Shown: piece by piece, positions 33,754-43,278 of the stretch
Layout: each line of letters opens with the position of its first letter
How positions within the stretch are numbered: the first letter of the stretch is position 1
NCBI GenBank assembly: GCA_028284925.1
Contig: JANQQT010000070.1
Coordinates: forward strand, 1 to 45,190
Length of the DNA: 45,190 nucleotides
Direction of reading: 5' to 3'
Origin: Phycisphaeraceae bacterium
GTDB taxonomy: Bacteria; Planctomycetota; Phycisphaerae; Phycisphaerales; Zrk34
Program-made: the position numbers and the translations under genes
The notes under the pieces: generated by a model
The model's database searches: none
Told to the model about the DNA's origin: nothing
Seen by the model: the letters and a program-made list of their open reading frames with translations, nothing else

Positions 33754-36700
33754 TTAATGCGCTTCCTTTTTCTTGCCGTCCTTGCTCGGGTTAATCACAC
33801 GCGCCAGATACTTCGAACGAGACCGTAGGTTTTGCTCCGGAAGCAACTCGTACGCTCGCATGTCCTTTTGAAGTTTGGACACCTCACTGTTTTCATCGTT
33901 CAGGTCGCCGAACGCAATGGATCGCGTTGAACATGCCTGGGCACAAGCCGGCTGAATAAGACCATCCTCCAACCGAAGAGTATCAGTCTTCCCACTCACA
34001 AATTCATTTCGTGCGGGAATGGTGTGTGCCTTGATACGCTGAAGGCAAAACGTGCACTTCTCCATAACCCCACGCATGCGCACCGTGACTTCCGGATTAA
34101 AACCAAGGCGGGTCACCTGGTCCACTTTCGCTTCCTGCTGCTCATCAGGAAATCCGAGATGCGTACCCGCAAAAATACTCGAGTCCTTGGGCTTCTTGGC
34201 ATGCCAGTCAAAATAGTTGTACCGACGCACCTTAAACGGACAGTTGTTCGAACAATAACGCGTCCCGATGCAACGGTTATAAACCATCACATTCAAACCT
34301 TCCGAATCATGCGTCGTCGCAGCAACCGGACAAACCTGCTCGCAAGGCGCCGTCTCGCAATGACTGCACGTAACGGGCAAATGAACGGACTCGGCCGTCG
34401 AAAAATCCGTCGTCTTCAGATCACGATCCTTCGGCTTGTCCGTGATGAAATACCGATCAATACGCAACCAGTGCATCTCTCGGCCTCTGGCCACTTCATC
34501 CTTACCCACGATCGGAACATTGTTCTCCGCCTGGCACGCTACAACGCACGAATTGCAACCAATGCAGGTATTCAGATCAACCGCCATCCCCCACCGGTAT
34601 TCCGAAGACTTGGATGGATCGTCAAAATTAACCGGAGCTTCAAACAACTGCAACGGCTTCTTGCGACCCTCCGTTTCCATCATCGGAACATGCAGCATAT
34701 ACATCGAGTGCTTCGCAACACCTTCGAAATGCATGTGATGCTCATGGTGAAACTCATAATGAATCTTGTGCTCAATCAGTTTCTTGACCTTCTCCTCGGG
34801 CATATTGACTTTAGCCGCCTTGGCCTTGATTGAATCAATAAAATCCTTGTCTGCAAGCTTTTTATCGTGAAACTTCTTCCACTCATCACGATGATGCGCA
34901 TAGTCCGTTTCCGTAATCCTCCTGGACAACACCGCCGCCCGATCAAGTCGCTCACGCAATCCCACACGATCTATCGCATGATGATCCTGAGTCGTAACCA
35001 ATCGATGCGTCCGCGTCGTCTTCTCAATCTTGACAACCGCGGAACCAAGGTTTTTCATCGTGCGAAGCTGATACGCGTTGAACCCAACACCGTTGGCGAT
35101 ATAGCCCCCTTGCGTACGCCCGTATCCCAGGGCAACGCTGATCGTCCCGCGCGCCTGTCCCGGCATCAGGTAAACCGCTGCGTTCATGGAACGCCCATCA
35201 CCCGCATCCACCTTAATCACATCATTCTGTTCTAGCCCCCACTCCATCGCATCATTAATATTCACCCGCGCCGCGTTATCCCAGGTCAATTTCGTCAGCG
35301 GGTCAGGCACTTCCTGAAGCCAACCGTTCACACCAAACCGACCGTCATAAACACGATGATCCGCGCGAAGGGAAACTTCAATATCACCACCGACCGATTC
35401 CACCGCCTTGATCTTCGCCGCTGAATCCTGCGCAACCTTCGCAGACGCCTTGGCAAATCCCGAATTGACAACATAACCGTCGTGCAAAGCCTGCTTCCAC
35501 GTCCGCCCCGTGCGACCGACGCCCGAATAGGTCTTCCTTACGATCTTGTACCCTAGATCCGCATGATTCGCGACTGTCTCACCTGCAAACTGACCAACCA
35601 CCGCCAACGCGCTGCGTGATTCAAAAATTGGTCGCACCAACGGCTGAACAATGCTGATCGTCCCATCCCACGACCGTGCATCACCCCACGCCTCCAGATA
35701 ATGAGAACGCGGCAACACCCACTCACAACCGACCGACGTCTCGTTCTCATACTCCGTCACATGAATCGGCGTCTCTACCTTCTCCAACGCCTCAACAAAT
35801 TCAAGGTCCGCGGGTGCGTCATACGCCGGGTTCCCCCCAAGAATCAACAACGAATGCACATCACCCGCATTCATCGCTGCCGTCACCTGCTGAATTCCTT
35901 CAGCGTGCGACATCGGAGCGATCCCCGCATCCAACTTCAGATAATCCACCGTCTTGCCAATGTTGCCCAGCTTTTCGTTGAGCAGAGCAACCGTTGCATG
36001 TACGGCAGCTGACTGATCCATTCCCGCAGCTATAACGCAAGCGCCCGCATTAGCCTTCAATTCTTCTGCTAGTTTTCTCGCAAACTTGCGATGAGCCGCT
36101 TCCTCCAATCCGGCCGTTCCCACATCCAGCCCCAGCTCCTTCGCCACGGCTCTAACCAAAGTCAGCACCTGCGAAGGTTTCACAGCCAATCGCTCGTCAG
36201 CATTAGTACTCGTGACGGTAAAACCGCTATCCACGCAATACATGCGACCAACATGACCCTCATCCACCCCACGCCTCATGGCAGCATAACTCGCTGAATT
36301 GATCGCTGCGCCCGGATAACCCGCAAGCAAATCAGCATCAAAACACGCTACGACCTTGGCATGGGCAATATTGTATTTCGCTCGAAGCTTTTGCCCGAAA
36401 GCCATTTGCGTTCCAAGCACTTCGCCATCCTGATTGACCGGCTCATACTCGTACCATTGCGCCTTTGGCATTTTCGCCTTGAGCACATTTCGCATACGAA
36501 CCATGCTCGGAGACACCACCGCTTCAGACAAAACCGCGAAACGGTACCCATCCGACGCCGCAACATCCTTCACCGCCTCTTCAAATTTGGACCAGCTCGA
36601 CTCAACTTTCTTATCGCCCTTCCCGGACTTAACCTTTTGCGCCCGGTGAGGATCCCACATGCTCAGAATGCTCGCCTGCGCCAACAAACCCGAAGGACCA

Positions 36701-37122
36701 AATTTATTTTTCTTGCCAACCCCACCGCCATTCTGCGGGTGCGCTGGATTTCCTTCAATCTTGATCGGCCGACCATCAAACGATGCCGCCAACAACGGCT
36801 CCGCCACCCCGCCTAACTCCATCGCCGTCGCGTAATAACTCGGCAAACCGGGAACATGCCCTTCCGGTCGCACCGTATACGGCGCCAACTTCCGCTCCGG
36901 CCATCGACGACATCCGGTCATACCCCCCACACCCGCAAGCGCCATCGATGCCCCCATCAACTTCAGCAAACTTCGACGCGATGGAGAAGCAACAATCTCT
37001 TCAGGATTGTAATCCGAAAACTCGCTCTTCAGACGCTCCTGAAACTGAGGCGCATCAACAAGTTCGTCCAGGGAGGACCAATAAGCCTTGCCGTTCTGTG
37101 ATTCCTGATTCACCGATGGCAT
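33754..37122 (-). CDS. actB: Alternative Complex III subunit ActB (molybdopterin-like plus Fe-S)
   Basis: The 1122-residue protein is the periplasmic peripheral subunit. A twin-arginine-type sequence (PSRRSLLKLMGASMALAG) is followed by GMTGC. The large N-terminal part (about 80-750) is a molybdopterin-oxidoreductase-like fold, which in this family has lost the cofactor. The C-terminal part is a ferredoxin-like domain with Cys groups CIGCNSCVVACQ, CSHCETAPCEQVCP, CIGTRYCSNNCP, CTFC and CAQAC, suited to one 3Fe-4S and three 4Fe-4S clusters. It passes electrons from quinol at ActC to ActA and ActE. The ATG at 37122 lies inside the sequence encoding the last haem motif of ActA, giving a 13-nt overlap. 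Confidence 0.96.
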   Translation of the reverse strand: MPSVNQESQNGKAYWSSLDELVDAPQFQERLKSEFSDYNPEEIVASPSRRSLLKLMGASMALAGVGGMTGCRRWPERKLAPYTVRPEGHVPGLPSYYATAMELGGVAEPLLAASFDGRPIKIEGNPAHPQNGGGVGKKNKFGPSGLLAQASILSMWDPHRAQKVKSGKGDKKVESSWSKFEEAVKDVAASDGYRFAVLSEAVVSPSMVRMRNVLKAKMPKAQWYEYEPVNQDGEVLGTQMAFGQKLRAKYNIAHAKVVACFDADLLAGYPGAAINSASYAAMRRGVDEGHVGRMYCVDSGFTVTSTNADERLAVKPSQVLTLVRAVAKELGLDVGTAGLEEAAHRKFARKLAEELKANAGACVIAAGMDQSAAVHATVALLNEKLGNIGKTVDYLKLDAGIAPMSHAEGIQQVTAAMNAGDVHSLLILGGNPAYDAPADLEFVEALEKVETPIHVTEYENETSVGCEWVLPRSHYLEAWGDARSWDGTISIVQPLVRPIFESRSALAVVGQFAGETVANHADLGYKIVRKTYSGVGRTGRTWKQALHDGYVVNSGFAKASAKVAQDSAAKIKAVESVGGDIEVSLRADHRVYDGRFGVNGWLQEVPDPLTKLTWDNAARVNINDAMEWGLEQNDVIKVDAGDGRSMNAAVYLMPGQARGTISVALGYGRTQGGYIANGVGFNAYQLRTMKNLGSAVVKIEKTTRTHRLVTTQDHHAIDRVGLRERLDRAAVLSRRITETDYAHHRDEWKKFHDKKLADKDFIDSIKAKAAKVNMPEEKVKKLIEHKIHYEFHHEHHMHFEGVAKHSMYMLHVPMMETEGRKKPLQLFEAPVNFDDPSKSSEYRWGMAVDLNTCIGCNSCVVACQAENNVPIVGKDEVARGREMHWLRIDRYFITDKPKDRDLKTTDFSTAESVHLPVTCSHCETAPCEQVCPVAATTHDSEGLNVMVYNRCIGTRYCSNNCPFKVRRYNYFDWHAKKPKDSSIFAGTHLGFPDEQQEAKVDQVTRLGFNPEVTVRMRGVMEKCTFCLQRIKAHTIPARNEFVSGKTDTLRLEDGLIQPACAQACSTRSIAFGDLNDENSEVSKLQKDMRAYELLPEQNLRSRSKYLARVINPSKDGKKKEAH

Positions 37123-38078
37123 GTGGAACAATCCTGCAACTTCTGATGGGTACGCAAGTTATAACGCGACAACAATAACGCATCGACCGCGGCACGTTCT
37201 TCTACTTTTGTGCTGAACGTCAATGCATCCAATTTCTTCAACGCATCCGCCCCAAGCCAATACCCTTCCCTCGCCCCCGTAATTTTCAACGCCGTAACCT
37301 CTCTCACATGACTCTCGGACAATGGAACCGAAAACAGCGAGCTTAACTTGCCCCGCTGACGCCGTTCCCGCTTGACAATCAACGCCTCGCCGATCGCTCG
37401 ACGCTGATCATCCGTCAACTTACCGCCCTCAGAAAGCTCCATACCCGGCACGATCGTCTTAATCTGGGCAATCTCAGAAGGACGTAAATTAAAGCCCCAG
37501 TTAAGGTTATAAACTTGGTCCAGAGGACGAATATTCGGCGCCGGATCACGATGACAACTCAAACACCATCCCATGGAAAGGGATTTGGCCTGATAAACCC
37601 CTTCGCCGCCCATCTTGTCCACACGTCCATGGCACGAAACACAGCTTACACCACGATTCACGTGCGCATCATGGGCAAAATAAGCGTAATCAGGAAGATC
37701 GTGAACCTTCTTCCATTCAACCGGCGTGCCCTTCTTCCAACTCTCCCTCAACTTCTCAAGGTTCGGACTCTCTGGATGAATCGCCGTATGACAATTCATA
37801 CATGTGCCCGTCGGAGGAATCGCCGCAAACTTGGCCTTATCAACAGACGTATGGCAGTAACGACAATCCATCCCCAATTGCCCAACGTGCAATTCGTGCG
37901 AATAAGGAATCGGCTGCTCGGGTTGGTAGTTGACGTTTAACGTTTGAGGCGAGAGAGCGTAACCGGCCAACAAAATCTTGTAAGGAACTGATGCCATTCC
38001 GCCCAACAACAACAGGGGAACAATGTAATTCGCCCATTTGGGGAATACAAAGACATTAGTTTTTTCGGCATCCGCCAT
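37110..38078 (-). CDS. actA: Alternative Complex III pentahaem cytochrome ActA
   Basis: The 322-residue protein has one N-terminal membrane anchor (YIVPLLLLGGMASVPYKILL) and five haem c motifs: CRYCH (72-76), CMNCH (93-97), CVSCH (146-150), CLSCH (172-176) and CSTCH (317-321). This is the canonical ActA count. It serves as the electron wire on the periplasmic face. It is the first gene of a roughly 15-kb operon of twelve genes. The last haem motif ends one residue before the C-terminus, and its codons contain the actB start. Confidence 0.96.
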   Translation of the reverse strand: MADAEKTNVFVFPKWANYIVPLLLLGGMASVPYKILLAGYALSPQTLNVNYQPEQPIPYSHELHVGQLGMDCRYCHTSVDKAKFAAIPPTGTCMNCHTAIHPESPNLEKLRESWKKGTPVEWKKVHDLPDYAYFAHDAHVNRGVSCVSCHGRVDKMGGEGVYQAKSLSMGWCLSCHRDPAPNIRPLDQVYNLNWGFNLRPSEIAQIKTIVPGMELSEGGKLTDDQRRAIGEALIVKRERRQRGKLSSLFSVPLSESHVREVTALKITGAREGYWLGADALKKLDALTFSTKVEERAAVDALLLSRYNLRTHQKLQDCSTCHR

Positions 38079-38345
38079 GCGTGATTTACCGGTCCGAAGT
38101 CATAAAGCGAGTCTCTAAACGCTTTACTCACCCTGAGGTGAGGAAGGGATTCTAACTTCGGTCGTGAGACAGTCAAAATCCAATCGTGAAAAAATGCACA
38201 AATTTACTTTTGAACGCCGAACTGAACTACGCCAAACACTTATCGGCCCTTTCGCCCGTTTCAATTGAATCATTTCATACAACCTTTCCACAATCTCCAT
38301 CAGACACGATGGACTTGCTACGCACACGTGCGCTACCGTCTCACC
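38079..38345. promoter_or_regulatory. Divergent promoter region of the respiratory operon and the MFS gene
   Basis: This intergenic stretch must carry the promoter of the twelve-gene minus-strand operon. It contains CTCACC-CTGA-GGTGAG (38127-38142), the inverted pair AAAGCG (38104-38109)/CGCTTT (38120-38125), and the 11-mer CTAAACGCTTT (38115-38125) also seen upstream of coxC. I could not pick clear -35/-10 boxes. Confidence 0.5.
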
Positions 38346-39569
38346 ATGTCACCGCAAGCCGCCGCCTCTCTCATAGTCCTGCTCGAAGTACTCAGCTTTG
38401 GCGCAATCTTCCCCGTCATGAGCGACTACTGCGAACAACTCGGTTCAACACCCGAGTCCGCAACCCTCTTCGCCGGAATCATGTTCGCACTCGTCGCCGG
38501 ACCAAGAATCATCATGAACACGCTTTGGGGAAGACTGTCGGATCGCATCGGTCGCAAACGTGTCCTCACGATCATTACCACCGGCACACTTGCCGGATCA
38601 GTCCTTTGGGCGCTTAGCATGCCCCTCCATTCATCACTTGGCTACGGCCTGCTTTGGCTCGGCGCATCCCGCCTGACCGCGGGATTCTTCCAGGCCCAGG
38701 CCGCACTTACACAAGCCGTCATCGCAGACTCTTCAACCCCGGAAAACCGAGCCAAAGGGATGGGAATGCTCGGCGCATCCTTTGGCCTCGGCATGCTCGG
38801 CGGAATCCTCCTCGGTGGAATCGTCGGCACACATTTCTCGATCGCCGCCGTAGGATGGGCCTCCGCCATCGCTCAACTCCTCTCCATCGCCGTCATCATC
38901 TTCTGCCTACCCGAAACCCATCCCATACACAAATCCCAGCCTTCAAACGCTCCTACAGCCTCCCCAGACCAGTTCAACCGCCTCCCCATACGCCGCCTGC
39001 TCTCTCAAAAAATGCTCACCAACACCCTCCTCGTCATCGCCGTCATGACACTCGGCCACATGGTCCTCGTCCCCATCCTCCCAAAGACATGCAAAGACTG
39101 GTTCAACTTCGATCGCACCGACATCACCACCGTCTTCGCCGTCTGGATGTTCGTCGGCGTCTTCGTCCAGGGCGGCATGATCCGTCCCATGGTCCAACGC
39201 TGTGGCGAAACCGGAACCATCAAGATTGGCCTTTTCATCCTCACCACAGGCCTCGCCCTCATGGGAGCCGCTTCTCAATCCACAACAATCTTCTGGACAG
39301 CAGCAATTCTCATCGCCATCGGCGGCAGCTTTGCCACACCCGCGCTCACCGCGACCGTCTCGCACGCCGTTACCCCTTCCGATCAGGGAGCCGCCCAGGG
39401 CCTCAACCAAAGCGTCACCGCAATAGGCAGGACATGCAGCTACCTCATTGCCGGCGCACTCTACGTCCTCTCTCCATCAATCCCCTACTTCGTCGGCGCA
39501 ACCATCGTTCTCATCTCTCTCATCTTCGCACTTGCGCTCAAACCCGCCCAAACAAATGAAGCGACATAG
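38346..39569 (+). CDS. MFS transporter, TetA/drug:H+ antiporter-like
   Basis: The 407-residue protein has about twelve membrane helices and the major facilitator motif A between helices 2 and 3 (WGRLSDRIGRKRVL). The motif C-like glycine pattern is ASFGLGMLGGILLGGIVG, and a cytoplasmic central loop (PETHPIHKSQPSNAPTASP) follows. This is the layout of TetA-like drug/proton antiporters, but the substrate cannot be read from the sequence. The ATG at 38346 starts just before the first helix; the frame upstream to 38265 looks non-coding. The last 32 nt overlap the convergent rsmD gene. Confidence 0.87.
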   Translation: MSPQAAASLIVLLEVLSFGAIFPVMSDYCEQLGSTPESATLFAGIMFALVAGPRIIMNTLWGRLSDRIGRKRVLTIITTGTLAGSVLWALSMPLHSSLGYGLLWLGASRLTAGFFQAQAALTQAVIADSSTPENRAKGMGMLGASFGLGMLGGILLGGIVGTHFSIAAVGWASAIAQLLSIAVIIFCLPETHPIHKSQPSNAPTASPDQFNRLPIRRLLSQKMLTNTLLVIAVMTLGHMVLVPILPKTCKDWFNFDRTDITTVFAVWMFVGVFVQGGMIRPMVQRCGETGTIKIGLFILTTGLALMGAASQSTTIFWTAAILIAIGGSFATPALTATVSHAVTPSDQGAAQGLNQSVTAIGRTCSYLIAGALYVLSPSIPYFVGATIVLISLIFALALKPAQTNEAT

Positions 39570-40107
39570 CCCCATACGCCCGAGTGTCTTGATGCAACCA
39601 CTTGACAAGCTCCCGTGCCGCCACATGCTTAGGCGTCCTTAAAACCAACGTCGCGCCTTCACTCGACAACTCCGCAATCGCCTCCACCTGCTCGTATACC
39701 GCCTTCGCCGTCTTCTCATCCTCCACCATTCGATAAGGCGGATCCACAAAGACCAGCGTAAACCCGTCTCGCCCACCACGCGTCAACATCCCCGGCAACA
39801 ACGCATCACCCATCACCACCTCCGCCCGATCCTCCAACCGAAGCATCGCAAGGTTTTCCTTCAAACGCTTCACCGCCTCCCGATCCCGATCAACAAACAA
39901 CACGCGGCCCGCCCCGCGCGAAAGACACTCCAACCCCATCGACCCCGTCCCCGAAAAAAGATCCAGCACCACCGCATCCTCAATCACATAAGCCGCCGCC
40001 AGTCGATCAAACAACGCCGTCTTAACCCGATCCGTAATAGGCCGTGTCGTCTCATCCGCAGGCCCCTGAATCCGTCGCCCTCGATGTTCACCCGCAATTA
40101 TTCGCAT
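39538..40107 (-). CDS. rsmD: 16S rRNA (guanine966-N2)-methyltransferase RsmD
   Basis: The 189-residue protein has the RsmD start MRIIAGEHRGRRI and the segment TRPITDRVKTALFDRL. The SAM motif is DLFSGTGSMGLECLSRGA, with the acidic loop VDRDREAV and the catalytic DPPY (NPPY/DPPY family) at about 133-136. It methylates G966 of 16S rRNA in the small subunit. GAGGT lies 6 nt before the ATG at 40107; the longer open frame upstream has Arg-rich, non-homologous sequence and is rejected. It is downstream of and probably co-transcribed with the 40139-40912 methyltransferase. Confidence 0.93.
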   Translation of the reverse strand: MRIIAGEHRGRRIQGPADETTRPITDRVKTALFDRLAAAYVIEDAVVLDLFSGTGSMGLECLSRGAGRVLFVDRDREAVKRLKENLAMLRLEDRAEVVMGDALLPGMLTRGGRDGFTLVFVDPPYRMVEDEKTAKAVYEQVEAIAELSSEGATLVLRTPKHVAARELVKWLHQDTRAYGAMSLHLFGRV

Positions 40108-40138
40108 CCCATTACCTCTACCAAATAAAACATCTCCA

Positions 40139-40912
40139 TCACCGCCGCACCGCCGCCATATACGCCACCCACGCCTCCGCGTCTCCCAAATCCTCATCAT
40201 CCACAAACCCATCCTCACCCTCATACCACACCGTCATATCCTCAAACCCCGCCTCACCCATCGCCTCAGCAAGCTCCGCCGGCGACCACAACCGCCAATC
40301 ATACGTAAACGCCTTCTCCAGTCGCGTCCCATCCCCAAACTCAAAATGAATGTGATTCACCACACCATTCGTCAACGCGTCAAACGACGCCTGCTCCCAC
40401 AGATAATCAAAATCGCCAAACTCCCGCCTGTCCACACCCGCCACCATAGCTCCCGGCCCGCCATAAGCATCCAGCGCCATAACCCCGCCCGGCTTCACAC
40501 ACGTCCACGCATGACGCAGGTACCGCACCAAATCCGCTCGCCGCTTATAAATAAAGTGCGAAAAATTCAGCGACACCAACACATCAGCCTTCGCACGACA
40601 CCCAAACACATCCGAACACTTCAACGCCAACCGCCCCGCATCCTCCCCCAGATGCTTCCGATTCCCACCCTCAGCATACTCAATCATCCTCGCATCAATA
40701 TCCACCCCCACCGCCCGACGCCCCGCCTCCGACCTCACCCACATCGATGACAAATACGCCGTCCCGCAAAAATCCTCCCGCAACACCACAGGCTCTCGCT
40801 CCAGCTCGAAATAATCGAACGCATCCTCAATCAGCCCAATCACGATCTCCGGCTGCTGAACCGACAACTCATACAACTCATGCCTGTCCGCGTTCTTCGC
40901 CGTCAAATCCAT
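40139..40912 (-). CDS. Class I SAM methyltransferase, paralogue A
   Basis: The 257-residue protein opens with ADRHELYELSVQQPE and has the signature LREDFCGTAYLSSMWV, in which the SAM-binding loop is unusual. AVGVDIDARMIEYA (motif II acidic residue) and a late block FDYLWEQASFDALTN, HFEFGDG, KAFTYDWRLW and EAGFEDMTVWYEGED follow. This pattern is shared over the full length with the divergent gene at 41022-41858, so the two are paralogues. The substrate is unknown. The ATG at 40912 follows GAG at suitable distance; an in-frame TTG four codons upstream is possible. Confidence 0.85.
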   Translation of the reverse strand: MDLTAKNADRHELYELSVQQPEIVIGLIEDAFDYFELEREPVVLREDFCGTAYLSSMWVRSEAGRRAVGVDIDARMIEYAEGGNRKHLGEDAGRLALKCSDVFGCRAKADVLVSLNFSHFIYKRRADLVRYLRHAWTCVKPGGVMALDAYGGPGAMVAGVDRREFGDFDYLWEQASFDALTNGVVNHIHFEFGDGTRLEKAFTYDWRLWSPAELAEAMGEAGFEDMTVWYEGEDGFVDDEDLGDAEAWVAYMAAVRR

Positions 40913-41021
40913 CACTACGCTCAATCTGCAAGATACCCATAGCAGCCGCCAATGCCTTCTTAATCAATCACTCACCCAACTTTCTTGGAAATCATCCGGC
41001 AAGTTCGCTACCTTATCTTCA

Positions 41022-41858
41022 ATGAGTAAAAAGAAAAATAATTCAAAAAAGAAATCACTCGCTTCCAAAGCGGACCGGCACGACCTCTACCTCAAATCCG
41101 TACAGTGCCCCGAACACGAAGTCTGGTTCCTGAACAAGACCTTTAAGAAGGAATTCGGCAGACCCGCCGCCCTCCTCCGCGAAGACTTCTGCGGCACCGC
41201 CGCCGTCTGCTACGAATGGGTCAAAAAGAAAACCGCACGCAACGCCATCGGCGTCGACATCGACCCCGACCCGCTCCAGTGGGGCAGGGAAAACCTCACC
41301 GCAAATCTCTCCCAGGCACAACTCGACCGCGTCCAACTCCTCCAACAGGATGTCCGCATCGTCAACGGCCAAAAAGCGGACATCGTCGCGGGACAGAATT
41401 TCTCATACTGGATATTCAAAACAAGACCCGAACTCCTCGGCTATTTCAAATCCGCCCACGCCAACCTCGCCGATGAAGGCATCCTCATGCTTGACATGAT
41501 GGGCGGCCAGGAAACCCTCGAAGAAGACCGCGAGGAAATAACCAGGAAAAACGGCTTCAAGTACATCTGGGAACAAAAACGCTTCGACCCCATCACCCAC
41601 GACTGCTCCTTCTACATCCACTTCCGATTCAAAGATGGCAGCGAACTCAAAAAGGCGTTCGAGTACCACTGGCGACTCTGGACCATACCCGAAGTCACCG
41701 AACTCCTCGCCGAAGCCGGCTTCGATCGCGTCGATGTATATTGGGAAGGCACGGACCCCAAGACCGGCGAAGGCAACGATGTTTATCGCGTCAAAAAACA
41801 CGCCCCTTCCGATCCCTCATGGATCGCCTACATCGTCGGCGTCAAATCCAAAAAATAA
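41022..41858 (+). CDS. Class I SAM methyltransferase, paralogue B
   Basis: The 278-residue protein has a Lys/Ser-rich N-terminus (KKKNNSKKKS), then ADRHDLYLKSVQCPE, LREDFCGTAAVCYEWV, AIGVDIDPDPLQWG, FKYIWEQKRFDP, IHFRFKDGSEL, KAFEYHWRLW and EAGFDRVDVYWEG. Each block is matched in the divergent paralogue at 40139-40912. A 110-nt spacer separates the two starts and contains their promoters. The basic extension may bind nucleic acid. The substrate is unknown. Confidence 0.87.
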   Translation: MSKKKNNSKKKSLASKADRHDLYLKSVQCPEHEVWFLNKTFKKEFGRPAALLREDFCGTAAVCYEWVKKKTARNAIGVDIDPDPLQWGRENLTANLSQAQLDRVQLLQQDVRIVNGQKADIVAGQNFSYWIFKTRPELLGYFKSAHANLADEGILMLDMMGGQETLEEDREEITRKNGFKYIWEQKRFDPITHDCSFYIHFRFKDGSELKKAFEYHWRLWTIPEVTELLAEAGFDRVDVYWEGTDPKTGEGNDVYRVKKHAPSDPSWIAYIVGVKSKK

Positions 41859-41960
41859 CACACTCCTCCGCTTTTCAAGATACACACTCCCTCCCCCTTG
41901 TCACACCTCAACCCACCCCCTACCGTATCCGCCTAACCCCCTAGCGCGGACGATCCTCCA

Positions 41961-43262
41961 ATGAAACACCAAGCGCCAAAAGGCACACGTGACTTCTACC
42001 CCGAAGAAATGGCATGGCGTAGACACGTCGAAGATGCATGGCGAAAAATCTCAATCCGGAACGGCTTCGAGGAAATCGACGGCCCCATCTTCGAATCACT
42101 CGATCTCTACAAAGTCAAGTCCGGCGACGGCATCATCAGTGAACTCTTCCACTTCCAGGATCGCGCCGGCCGCGAACTCGCCATCCGTCCCGAATTCACA
42201 CCAACCCTCGCCCGCATGGTCGCCGAAAAAGCCGCCTCCCTCCCACGCCCGATCAAATGGTTCGCCGTACCCAACTTCTGCCGCGCTGAAAAACCCCAAC
42301 GCGGGCGCCTCCGGGAATTCCTCCAGTGGAACGTGGACCTCATCGGCATCGATGGACCCGCAGCCGATGCGGAAGTGATCTTCACCGCTGTCGACTTCCT
42401 GCGCGAGTTGGGCCTCAAACCCGATCAGGTCGCCGTCAAGATCTCACACCGCGATGTCGTCAAGCGCGTTCTCTCCCGCCTCGGCGTCTCCGATGACGCC
42501 ATGCTCGGCGCATTCGACCTCCTCGATCGACGCGACAAAATCGAACACGAACAATTCAACGCCCAGGCCCAGACCCTCGGCCTCGACGAACCCACCATCG
42601 AGCGTTTCAACCAGGTCGCCCGCGTCCGCATCAACGCCAACGCCCCCTGGCACGACATTCAGGAAAAGATCGCCGTCCCCGATGAGGATCTCCACGACCT
42701 CGAAGCCCTCCACAAACAACTTCACGCCTTCAACATCGCCGACTGGTGTGAATACGACCTCGGCATCGTCCGCGGACTCGCCTACTACACCGGAACCGTC
42801 TTCGAAATCCACGAAATCAGCGGTGCCGAACGCGCCGTCGCAGGCGGCGGACGCTACGACCGACTCATCGAAATGTTCGGCGGACCAACCCTCCCCGCCG
42901 TCGGCTTCGGCATGGGCGATGTCGTGCTCACCAACGTACTCGAGGACCGCGGCCTCATCCCCGATGAAGTCGCCCCTCCCGTCGACATCTTCGTCGTTGC
43001 CGCCGAAACTGCCGCATCCCCCCTCGTCACCCAACTCATCTCCCAACTCCGTTCCGCCGGCTTCCACGCCCGACAAACCTACCGCACCACCACCAACGTC
43101 GGCAAACTCCTCAAGGAAGCCAATCAATCGCGCGCCCGCTTCTTCGCCGTCCTTGACCAGAATACAATCGACCACCAAACACTCACCCTCAAAAACCTCA
43201 AGTCTGGCGAACAAACCCACATCCACCTCAACGCCCTCCCCGTCCACCTCAAATCCCCTTGA
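41961..43262 (+). CDS. hisS: Histidyl-tRNA synthetase
   Basis: The 433-residue class II synthetase begins APKGTRDFYPEEMAW. Motif 2 is seen as VPNFCRAEKPQRGRLREF, the HisA-type block as DLGIVRGLAYYTGTVFE, and motif 3 near GFGMGDV. The C-terminal anticodon-binding domain starts at VDIFVVAAE and includes LISQLRSAGFHARQ. It charges tRNA-His. Motif 2 differs from the common FRYERPQ form, having an Ala and Lys there. The length is usual. The ATG lacks a clear ribosome binding site. Confidence 0.95.
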   Translation: MKHQAPKGTRDFYPEEMAWRRHVEDAWRKISIRNGFEEIDGPIFESLDLYKVKSGDGIISELFHFQDRAGRELAIRPEFTPTLARMVAEKAASLPRPIKWFAVPNFCRAEKPQRGRLREFLQWNVDLIGIDGPAADAEVIFTAVDFLRELGLKPDQVAVKISHRDVVKRVLSRLGVSDDAMLGAFDLLDRRDKIEHEQFNAQAQTLGLDEPTIERFNQVARVRINANAPWHDIQEKIAVPDEDLHDLEALHKQLHAFNIADWCEYDLGIVRGLAYYTGTVFEIHEISGAERAVAGGGRYDRLIEMFGGPTLPAVGFGMGDVVLTNVLEDRGLIPDEVAPPVDIFVVAAETAASPLVTQLISQLRSAGFHARQTYRTTTNVGKLLKEANQSRARFFAVLDQNTIDHQTLTLKNLKSGEQTHIHLNALPVHLKSP

Positions 43263-43278
43263 ACTCCTTCCCATTTCC

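Noticed and set aside
38654-39559. Plus-strand 301-codon frame overlapping the MFS gene
   Set aside because: Arg/His/Pro-rich shadow in another frame of the MFS transporter.
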